A DNA stretch of 64,000 bases from Osedax frankpressi. Lineage: Eukaryota > Annelida > Polychaeta > Sabellida > Siboglinidae. The notes below the pieces were generated by a model. The model was not told the origin of the DNA and ran no database searches. It saw only the letters and a list, made by a program, of their open reading frames with translations. Within the stretch, counting starts at the first letter, position 1. Every line of letters begins with the position of its first letter. Positions 54,518 through 64,000 of the stretch are shown here, one piece after another. Location: the NCBI GenBank assembly GCA_964035775.1, contig OZ038314.1, positions 31,318,947 to 31,382,946 of the forward strand, in the 5' to 3' direction. Made by a program: the position numbers and the translations under genes.

Positions 54518-55475
54518 AATAACAGTTTATATTTATAATACAATTTTATTTTAATAAATGTAATGTTATTTGATTGAAAATCAACAATATTTTTTATATA
54601 GAAATATATTTAAGTTAAAAATAACAACTTACATATGTGTTTATTACAACTTATATATGTTGTTACAATTAACAAAATTATTATTAATAATTATTAAAAT
54701 AATATTTAAATATAGTTATAATATTATATATAATATAATAAGGTATATAACCTGGGAAAAAACTCAATATATTTTTAATATATTTGAGAAATCATATCAT
54801 TAAAAAAATGTTAAACTTAAAATTTGTATTTGATTGGTCTTATTACGTATTGCATACCTCATCAAATTTGATTTTATTAGTAAAATCGTTAACAAAATAG
54901 TATGCAAATATTAAATATTCTATTTTCTATAGTTGTAGATTTCAAAGCTTTTAAAACACAAATCATTTTTTAAGTGATTAGTCATAATGCAATGAACATA
55001 ATCCTACGCAAAATCGTAAATGCGTAAACGTCCTTTACAATACAGTAAATAGTATTGACGGTAATAATGTACTAAATACCATACGTGAGCATCCTGGGTG
55101 TACACTGTATTATGTACTTGGTGTAGTATATACACTGTATAATATGTTATGTTACAAATATTATGTTTACACTGTCCCTATAATTAAAGAGTTACACAGA
55201 TTCCCTGTTATAATGACTAAATACTAAAAAAATATACCGTTGCTAGGTGTATATATAGACTAAAGGTATATGCTAAATATAAATTAATTCACTTATTTTC
55301 TATCTCTACTTCATAATTAATGTAATAATATAGTCAATACTGTAATACTCTATATAAATAAGTTAACCCTTTAATATTAATTTTATATATTCTTCTACAG
55401 ACATAATTCAACAATTCGAGGCATTCCTTATTTTCTGCCATCCTTCTATTTTAAACTACACAAATAAAGTTATCT
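53273..55475. other. Intergenic DNA before the adaptor-like gene
   Basis: A CTCTCTCT tract lies near 53316-53333 and a balanced patch at 53340-53530. (AT)n tracts are at 54087-54120 and 54483-54515. A candidate exon is at 53575 (listed separately). A polypyrimidine acceptor (ATTCTTCTACAG) at 55389-55400 suggests a 5' UTR exon from 55401 leading to the ATG at 55476. Confidence 0.5.
53575..53624 (+). other. Weak candidate terminal exon (phase 1) for the DOMON gene
   Basis: The acceptor ATGTTATTGCAG is good. Joined in phase 1 to the A left by a donor at 39551, it gives MDATSTTLQIVVFIYI and TAA. A short hydrophobic tail of this kind could act as part of a GPI or membrane anchor like that of FRRS1L. 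The distance is 14 kb, the exon is short and phase 0 is also open for 55 codons, so this is only a possibility. Confidence 0.15.
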
Positions 55476-55574
55476 ATGGATAAGGATACCGATGTTTCTA
55501 GCGTTTCGCAGATGTCCAAAGAAGATAGAATTCAGAATATCGGAAAAAGTCTTAAACATCTTAAAGATATCCTT
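55476..55574 (+). CDS. Adaptor-like (LURAP1/FAM89-like?) protein gene, exon 1
   Basis: First of at least four exons. The ATG is the first Met after an in-frame TAA at 55452-55454, so the start is supported. It encodes 33 residues (MDKDTDVSSVSQMSKEDRIQ then NIGKSLKHLKDIL) and ends CTT|GTAAGT, phase 0: a strong donor. The peptide is hydrophilic with an amphipathic helix-like end and has no signal peptide, which suggests an intracellular protein. An untranslated exon probably begins at 55401 after TTCTTCTACAG. Spliced exons 1-4 give 172 residues and the protein may continue. Overall identity is tentative; see exon 2. Confidence 0.75.
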
Positions 55575-55695
55575 GTAAGTGTAAAGTGAAATATAGAAGT
55601 ATATTACTTTACATTCGATGTGTTTCGCTACCACCTTTTACGGAATACAAATAATGAATCGGTGTGTTCAATAACGTGAAAATGTAACCTTTCAG

Positions 55696-55788
55696 TTTAC
55701 TATGAGGGAGAATGACATGCAGATTTACGAGAAACTTATGGGAGTTGAAAGTTCGATATGGAGACTCAAGTACTCTACTCAACTCGAG
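55696..55788 (+). CDS. Adaptor-like protein gene, exon 2 (helical core)
   Basis: A 31-codon exon after CCTTTCAG, phase 0 in and out, encoding FTMRENDMQIYEKLMGVESS then IWRLKYSTQLE. The pattern R-x-x-D-[MV]-Q-[IL]-x-x-x-L-x-x-x-x-x-S-I resembles the conserved helix of LURAP1/FAM89 adaptor proteins (for example LRQLDMSLLCQLYSLYESIQ). The resemblance is over about 23 residues and seven identities by eye, so it is suggestive only. The donor GAG|GTTTTT is weak; an alternative is GTACTG a few codons later, also in phase 0. The 121-base intron 1 is very short for this window. Confidence 0.7.
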
Positions 55789-57340
55789 GTTTTTACATGT
55801 GTACTGCATACCAAATAATCCTATATACATTAATTCATATTGTATCTTGAAAATATTTAAAATAAATATACTTAGTTAATACATTTTAGTTACTATAGAA
55901 AATATCCACATGTAACTACAGGAAGAATTTACTAGCTAAATATACATTCTATTATTCTGATTAGCTCTAGTTGGTTATTCTGTTTAGATAAAAAATATAA
56001 TTGAAAATTCCTTGAATATTTAGAATTCCTGAATGTATGCCTTTTATGATGAATTATGGCGCTTCATTTAATTACCATTGAATAATACATTTCATTGAAT
56101 TACTGTACATTATGAACATACAAAAATACTGACTTATTCTATTATTAGTGTTAAATTAAACGTAATATACAAATAGTCTATTTATATATTATAAGTATTA
56201 TGTTAATGCCAGTATATTTAACTATAATGAAGTTTATTATCATATACTTGTATATAGGTTAAATTAAATATAAAAATTAATTCGCACGTATGTAAATATC
56301 TAGACTGATATTGGTTCTCCCAGGCATGACACTCTACAAACATCAATTTCAGAGGAATCAAGTTATATTTTTGTTAGTAAATATATTTGTTGCGAAAATT
56401 ACCACGATTTAAATTATCAATAATAATATTATATGTTATTATATATTTCAATAATAATACTATTTCAATCCATTTTCTCTTTTCATAAATGCTATTAAAT
56501 ATATAAATATATATCATATATATTTTAATTAATAACATTTTCCAAAAAACCAGATGATGTAATGATTATAAATTATTATATTATTTTATTTTAAAACAGA
56601 ATAAATAAAAATTATTCTATTAGTTTAGTTGACCTACTTTCTTAATATAATAACAAATATCAAATTCCTAGTTTTAATGATTGTTTACTGGGTATAAATC
56701 ACAATGATATATACATATTTGGTGATTTAATATGACTCTTTGGTTATCAATAATATATATAATTAAGTAAATAATATAGTTACAATTTTATATAATAAAA
56801 CAATAAAGTATTATTTATATAACAATAGGTTTAAATGTTGAAGATTATTTTTAAAAAACTGACAATCTATATCATGGATTCACTCACCAACTTCGTATTA
56901 CATTAAAGTCATGTTTATATAATACTCTATTATTTATATATTTAATTGCTTCTCATAGACTTCAATTCAATTACCCTATAAATAATTCAAGAATCATTCA
57001 TTATTAATGAACCTAATTGTTCATTATAGCGCCATATGTTATATATATATATATATATATATATACATTCATATATATATATATATATATATTCTATAGA
57101 ATCATACATAAATGCATACATATATATCAGGTATACTGTACTTTAAGATATACTATTATAAATATATGTTTTATCTTATGTGCAATCATTTCATTATAGT
57201 TATTTTATCACCTATCATATCCTATATAAATGTATTATACTATTTCCTTATATTTATGATTAATGTATGATATAATGGATTTACCAAGCCCATTTATATT
57301 ATATACCTTAAATACTCGAACAATTTCATATATCCGCTGG

Positions 57341-57386
<46 letters not shown>

Positions 57387-57534
57387 GGAAATTTATATAT
57401 AAATGTATATATAAATGAACACAAGACCTTATAACTTATGAGAATCGTCCGTGACACGGCTTAGAGTAAAATCACCATATTATCTATTAATATTTTAAAC
57501 TGCGTTTTCGTTACCTAATTATAAATTTTATTAG
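55789..57534 (+). other. Intron 2 of the adaptor-like gene (about 1.75 kb)
   Basis: AT-rich, with short (AT)n tracts at 57038-57064, 57071-57091 and 57347-57384. The acceptor is TTTTATTAG. No further exon is seen. Confidence 0.6.
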
Positions 57535-57707
57535 GATGACGATTTTATTAACGAAGATTTTCATAACGATAATCTAAGATCTTTGATTCGAGTGCAAAGC
57601 GAACCCGGTGATCATTTTGATATTGGTTTGGAAACACCCCCAAGTTGCATCTCTCGTCTTTCAGTTTGCAAGTTGGTACCCCTGGGATATAACTATTCAC
57701 TTTTCGT
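57535..57707 (+). CDS. Adaptor-like protein gene, exon 3
   Basis: A 57-codon exon plus two bases, phase 0 in. The other two frames stop early. It encodes DDDFINEDFHNDNLRSLIRV, QSEPGDHFDIGLETPPSCIS and RLSVCKLVPLGYNYSLF. The best donor is TTCGT|GTAAAG (phase 2), just before an in-frame TAA at 57709-57711. A second phase-2 donor, TGCAA|GTTGGT at 57672, would give a shorter product. Both join exon 4 in frame. The exon is acidic at first, then Ser/Pro-containing and probably disordered. Confidence 0.75.
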
Positions 57708-57860
57708 GTAAAGTACCTCGTTTTATAGGATATCTTTATGTCATATGTGTTTAAATGTAGTTTGTATTATAAATGAATCAATTTAACAATATCCTCTAAT
57801 GTTCTTCATAATTTTAAGTTAATTTGGTCTACTATTATTTTAAATGTGAATGACACTTAG

Positions 57861-58011
57861 ATCATCAGAATCATCTGAAGCCTCTTCTTCCGGTTCTCCG
57901 TGTTGCTTGCGTGCAGCTGATCGCATACGAAATATGAAAAAGGACGAACTTGATAATGAACGATTCCTAACCATTCTCCGGATTCGGACGGGGAGTAGTA
58001 ACGAGCGCGAG
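57861..58011 (+). CDS. Adaptor-like protein gene, exon 4
   Basis: Follows a 153-base intron with acceptor GACACTTAG and enters in phase 2. It encodes SSESSEASSSGSPCCLRAAD, RIRNMKKDELDNERFLTILR and IRTGSSNERE. A Ser-rich linker with Cys-Cys leads into a basic/acidic helix. The end is GAG|GTGAGG, a good donor in phase 0. If unspliced, the frame continues VRREIFI and stops at about 58034. The minus strand is also open here, but the splice sites and in-frame joining favour +. The C-terminus beyond this exon is uncertain. Confidence 0.7.
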
Positions 58012-58035
58012 GTGAGGAGGGAGATTTTCATTTGA

Positions 58036-58204
58036 TATTGATTTTTATTCCATTTTTATTCTGACGAGTTTATATTTCTTTTTTTATTTATTACAAAATC
58101 TTCAATTGTTGAATGATATTTTTATATGAGCAAATTCTTACTAATCGGCATTATTTGGCATATTAATATTTTTATTTGTTATTAAATATGTTTATATATA
58201 TGTG

Positions 58205-58285
<81 letters not shown>

Positions 58286-60190
58286 CTTGAGCGTATATCA
58301 CATCGTGTATTAAAACGTATCTAATAACATATTATATCGTACGATTTTGGTTACGAAATTGACCATTGTCTGCATTCCATTCAAAGTATTATTCCTAATA
58401 AACTATATTAATGTAAACATTTCCATGTATCATATAACATGTATTTTATATAGATTATTTTTATTATTAAATACTATATTATAATTTAAAACACAATATA
58501 ATGTATTTTAACATACTATCAAAAAAAATTATTTTAATATAATACAATATTAAAATAATATAGTAATATATAAAATAATTACAATAATTAAGGATCAACA
58601 ATGTATTATATATAACCATACGGTAGAAATGGGTATATATTATTAATACACATTATTAAAAAAATAAAATATCTACAAGTACAAACATTTGATTAAATTT
58701 CATTAATCAAAACATAATTTGTATCAGAATTTAAAAAATCCACTTTCTCTTTAACTTTATATCCTCGTCTAGGATTAATTTATCAATTCGCGCAACTATA
58801 TTTCACCCCTTAAATTAATATAGACCCAAAAAATAATTATTCCAATAATTCTCATAAATCTGATTATTTTCCATAACATATTTTTCTATTTTTAATAACT
58901 ATTGAATATACTATTTTTAGTTGATCATTTAAAGAAGTATTTTATTTATTCCATATTTTGAAGAAATACTCGAAAAGTATTATGGACTACTAATTAGCCT
59001 AATTATAAATATAATACATAATGTAATTATATTCCAAATTCTACTTAAATTAATTTCTTATGAATTAAGCTTTCCCTGGTATTTATTTTTTCTTAATTCG
59101 AATCCGATATAAATGTTAATAATACATATATCAGTATATATAGATATTTTTAGATATCATATTAATACTACCAAAGTGCAATGTAATTTTATATAATGTA
59201 GGTCCTAACCAATAACAAATTAATATAAATTTAAATACATTTCCCAAAAACAATCTCATTTTGTTAATAGAATTAAATAAATTGAATCCTAAATAACATA
59301 ACTAGATGAGTTAAGCTTGCTCTGTACTCTCGGATATCCATTAAAGTATCTGTATTATATCGTTATTATTCAATAATTTATAAATAATCATCCTGAATAG
59401 TTTGTAGATGAATTATTAAGTGTTTATTTACATATAGTTTCTAAATTCTGCAATTTATACTTTGGAATCGTGACCAGTACAAATTTACTATTTAATTAAC
59501 TTTCTTAATTTAAAAACTATAGTTATTTAGCCATATTCTTATTTTTATATATTCGTTTCTATTTGTTTCTTTATGGTTTTCTCGTATTTAATATGTGATT
59601 AATAATTCATGAATAATCCAATTTGTATATTTGTATCTATTTCACAGACCTATCAATCTAATACATATACATTTTTATAGCATTTCTTCAAACATTCACA
59701 ATTTCTTATTACTTATATAATTGTACTATTAAGTTTATTATTATGAATATTTAATATCATTTTGTATACTACAAATATTCATTTATTATAAACTAAATCA
59801 ATTTCACCGAACTCAAATACATGTATATATTAATTAATATAATTTGTAATGCATTATACAGATAATATATATGTTTAATGTTTTATCTTTAATTATAATT
59901 ACTTCTATACTTATAATACCTTTAAGTATAAAAATATATCATTGTAAATATAAAATATATCATTTTCATTATGTATCCAATGGAGATATCATATTCTATT
60001 AAATGTACTTTGTGTATTTATTTAAAATAATAGTTAATAATACATTTAATAAGTTCTTAATTAATTATTTACTGATTTATTGACCATCCGTGGCCAATTA
60101 ATTAGTAGAATAACCATTTAGTCGTAGCTTCTTCATACCAGTTAATGAATATATTATATAAATATAATATTAAACCACCGTTTATTTCAG
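58036..60190. other. AT-rich intron or downstream DNA of the adaptor-like gene
   Basis: Contains two adjoining (AT)n tracts at 58209-58280. Otherwise it is A/T-dominated without structure and no exon is supported. Confidence 0.55.
58209..58280. repeat. (AT)n microsatellite with one phase slip
   Basis: Two TA blocks of about 32 and 30 bases separated by TAATATAATA. Confidence 0.95.
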
Positions 60191-60247
60191 ATTTGTAAAC
60201 TAAATACCAAATTTCTTTATTTAAGACTTTTGCAACTTCGTAATTAA
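60191..60247 (+). other. Weak candidate terminal exon of the adaptor-like gene
   Basis: After CGTTTATTTCAG, phase 0 (required by the donor at 58012) gives ICKLNTKFLYLRLLQLRN and TAA. A competing acceptor at 61836-61855 (ATCGCTATTTCAG) would add only Lys-Val-Leu and a stop. Neither can be chosen from sequence alone. Confidence 0.2.
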
Positions 60248-61397
<1,150 letters not shown>

Positions 61398-62058
61398 TGT
61401 GTTATAGTATATATATATTATAGTTATTTTTAGTGTTATCACATAGATTTAGTAAATATTTTCATTTGTTACATCAATTATTATTTATTAAAAAAAATAA
61501 TTACATACCTATATTATTGTTACGTTATTTATAAACACATTCTAAATAATAAATACAAACAAATATATTACAGTGAAATGGTACTCTTATATTTAGTAAA
61601 TAAAATGGTATATAATGTTTATGTTTGTCTATTTTAATTCTTACTGTATTAACTTTCTAAAATTAATAAGTATATGCAACTTATGAGATATATTCTCATA
61701 TGCAACATATTAATACATTGATAAATCATAAGTTATTATTAATTTATAATACTTAAAAAAATAAAATATATAATACTAAATAATCTTGTAGATAATATTG
61801 TTATAAACTATAACTATATTGATTTTTTTAAATCGCTATTTCAGAAGGTTCTATAAAATATGTGTAAACTATTTACCGTAAATTATACACAATGAATTCC
61901 GATTTTTAAATATAATAACTTCATATATATTTCTATAATAAAATTATATTTATATAGATATTTATCAATATTAAAAAATCAATTTTAGTATATTGACAAT
62001 ATATAAAAATATATAAAATATACATATACAATATGTTGTATATTATTTTATTATTTAA
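61398..62058. other. AT-rich DNA downstream of the minus-strand exons
   Basis: A/T-dominated sequence without a supportable gene. It would contain the 3' UTR of the minus-strand gene, and plausible minus-strand AATAAA-type signals are frequent by composition. Confidence 0.5.
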
Positions 62059-62156
62059 CTAACATTGCGTATTATCGTCTGGTATAGGATCTTGTGCAGA
62101 AGGTATAGGTGGGTTTGTCAAACTATTACGCAGACGAGATTTATCATAGAGGAAGT
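62059..62156 (-). CDS. Candidate last exon of a minus-strand gene entering from the right
   Basis: Reading the minus strand after TACAATTCAG at 62157, phase 1 gives FLYDKSRLRNSLTNPPIPSA then QDPIPDDNTQC and TAG at 62059-62061. The composition is balanced and Pro/Asp-rich, unlike the flanks, so the coding call is reasonable. The hydrophilic, proline-rich C-terminus gives no family. It does not join in phase with the exon candidate at 62599-62675 (which ends in phase 2), so either an intervening small exon or a different acceptor, such as the TAATAG at 62117-62122, must be used, or one of the two is wrong. Confidence 0.4.
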
Positions 62157-62181
62157 CTGAATTGTACAAGTGTTATATTCA

Positions 62182-62229
<48 letters not shown>

Positions 62230-62598
62230 TATATAACATATATAATATCATATATTATATAAAATATTGATGACTTTTACCAAATATTTTGTAATATATA
62301 AAGATTGTTATAAATATAACGGATATAAAATAATACATATATTTTAAAATATTAATAATATTATAATAATTAGTATTAATATCTAGTTTAATATATACAA
62401 TACAAAAATAAACATTTTGATATTTGTAATTCTAAAATTCTGTTCATTTCTTTATTTGATAGATTCATTTGTACTGAAATACTATGGGAAATATTAGAAA
62501 TTCAATATAGATATATGCATTTAATAAGTAATAATGAAATCGATGATTAAAATGTTTACCTAAATTAAATACAATAGTTTATAAATATATTAACTTAC
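62157..62598 (-). other. Presumed minus-strand intron with (AT)n
   Basis: 442 bases, AT-rich, with (AT)n at 62187-62223. The minus-strand donor at the right is GTAAGT (strong) and the acceptor at the left is TTCAG. A GTAAAAG donor-like site near 62276-62280 hints at a possible extra exon, but no acceptor or conserved coding is visible. Confidence 0.4.
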
Positions 62599-62675
62599 GT
62601 GGTTCCGAGAATGGCTTGGTATTTTAATTTGTTAATTTCACTTATCACAGCTGTACCATTGTACACAAGGGAAAT
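62599..62675 (-). CDS. Candidate internal exon of the minus-strand gene
   Basis: The minus strand has TTAAAATTTCAG, then 77 coding bases, then GTAAGT. Only phase 0 is open and gives ISLVYNGTAVISEINKLKYQ followed by AILGT and two bases. Both splice sites are strong and composition is balanced, which makes this a good exon candidate. The peptide is not recognised. A phase mismatch with the downstream candidate at 62059-62156 is the main doubt. Confidence 0.45.
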
Positions 62676-63335
62676 CTGAAATTTTAAGCAAGATATATTA
62701 TTTTAATTATATAAATATATCAGTATATAAGTATAATTCTATGAGTTTGTATCTATATAGTCAATGTATTATGAATAACTAATGTATATATTCCATTTCA
62801 TTTTATAAAACAGTTACCTAAATTTAAATAAATTATAATGTCATATTGATATATGAGGTTAAGATTCATTTATTAATTGTTAGATAGTAAAATTAAATGT
62901 GAGTTTTATGCACAAGAATTTGATTAAAGAATTGTAATAGTTTTAATTTAAATATTAAAAATTAAAATGATTATATTATTATTTATTTGATAGTTTTTAG
63001 TAACTATATAAATATTAATATATATCACATAGTAACTAACATCAAAAAAAGAAATTATTATATAAAAAGTAAAAATTACAAATTTCACAATGTTTTTCTC
63101 GTTTTGAAGTTTTTGAAAGCATGGACTCTATATGGATGATACAAAATCAAATATATTCATATGAAATTATAGGTATAACTATAAAATCTTCAGGCGTATA
63201 TAATATTCCAATCAAACATATGCAATTTTTTGATATTTTGATGTAAAAAATAGTTAATAATAGTATAAAGTAAATTAGTTAATAATTCAAAACATAAATT
63301 GCATAATTTGTTTGCTGGGCATTCACTTCAATTAA
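62676..63335. other. AT-rich DNA, probably intron of the minus-strand gene
   Basis: No exon is visible on either strand; a mildly balanced patch is at 63085-63140. Confidence 0.45.
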
Positions 63336-63985
63336 TATTATATAATTAAATACATAAACAAAGATATCAATAAAATATTATATAATTAAATACATAAACA
63401 AAGATATCAATAAAATATTATTTAATTAAATACATAAACAAATATATCAATAAAATATTATATAATTAAATACATAAACAAATATATCAATAAAATATTA
63501 TATAATTAAATACATAAACAAATATATCAATAAAATATTATATAATTAAATACATAAACAAATATATCAATACAATATTATATAATAAAATACATAAACA
63601 AAGATATCAATAAAATATTATATGATTAAATACATAAACAAAGATATCAATAAAATATTATATAATTATATACATAAACAAAGATATCAATAAAATATTA
63701 TATAATTATATATATAAACAAAGATATAAATAAAATATTAAATAATTAAATACATAAACAAAGATATCAATAAAATATTATATAATTATATACATAAACA
63801 AGATTTCAATAAAATATTATATAATTATATACATAAACAAGATATCAATAAAATATTATATAATTATACACATAAACAAAGATATCAATAAAATATTATA
63901 TAATTATATACATAAACAAGATATCAATAAAATATTATATAATTATATACATAAACAAATATATCAATAAAATATTATATAATAA
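63336..63985. repeat. 40-bp tandem array, about 16 copies, near the right edge
   Basis: The landmarks ATATTATATAATTAAATACA and TAAACAAAGATATCAATAAA recur every 40 bases. Variants cluster: AAATAC becomes TATAC in the right half, AAAGATATC becomes AAATATATC in copies at 63420-63570, and several right-hand copies are one base shorter. Confidence 0.93.
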
Positions 63986-64000
63986 AGTACGCTTATATAT

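Noticed and set aside
57840-58031. Minus-strand 63-codon frame opposite adaptor exon 4
   Set aside because: The + strand has in-frame joining to exon 3 with acceptor and donor sites; the minus frame has no splice context.

Overview
The window is very AT-rich eukaryotic DNA dominated by introns and intergenic sequence, with dozens of (AT)n, (GT)n and longer tandem arrays. Short exons bounded by GT/AG sites, large introns and the protein types seen point to an animal, most likely an insect or other arthropod. The lineage is an inference; nothing here fixes the species. I see no bacterial genes, CRISPR, tRNA or rRNA. Exons stand out because their base composition is balanced against the background, and I assembled them by hand from frame, phase and splice sites.

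Layout. Positions 1-201 hold the 3' coding exon of an unrecognised gene (+), followed by a balanced-composition tail that is probably its 3' UTR. From about 600 to 15200 there are no genes I can support. That stretch has a 1.5-kb array of a 17-bp unit (6167-7710), a 35-bp array (8641-8975), a diverged 155-bp duplication near 12.3 and 12.9 kb, and a balanced unique block at 13200-13560. A GC-rich promoter-like block (15400-15735) leads into a three-exon gene (15740-23805, +). It encodes an 89-residue secreted, neuropeptide-precursor-like protein with two cysteines and dibasic sites. Its first intron carries a 1.4-kb 7-bp array.

Positions 28377-39556 (+) hold a five-exon gene for a secreted DOMON-domain protein of the FRRS1/FRRS1L type, with the expected haem-ligand Met and His both present. 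Its second intron contains the most extreme repeat in the window. This is about 2.1 kb of essentially perfect TAATAG hexamer followed by about 2.3 kb of related 11-mers, and neither has a single C on the + strand. The 3' end of this gene is undecided: a simple stop, or splicing to one of several far-downstream candidate exons.

From 39.6 to 55.4 kb there is gene-poor DNA with a 211-bp duplication, two 14-bp arrays, a pyrimidine tract and an (ACACAT)n array. Positions 55476-58011 (+) hold four exons of a 172-residue or longer protein with weak resemblance to the LURAP1/FAM89 adaptor family. Between 58 and 64 kb there is a (AAT)n array, two candidate minus-strand exons of a gene entering from the right, and a 40-bp array at the right edge. 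The genes are unrelated in function and show no operon-like relation. I did not find a convincing novel system. The best leads are the small secreted peptide gene and the giant C-free intronic array.
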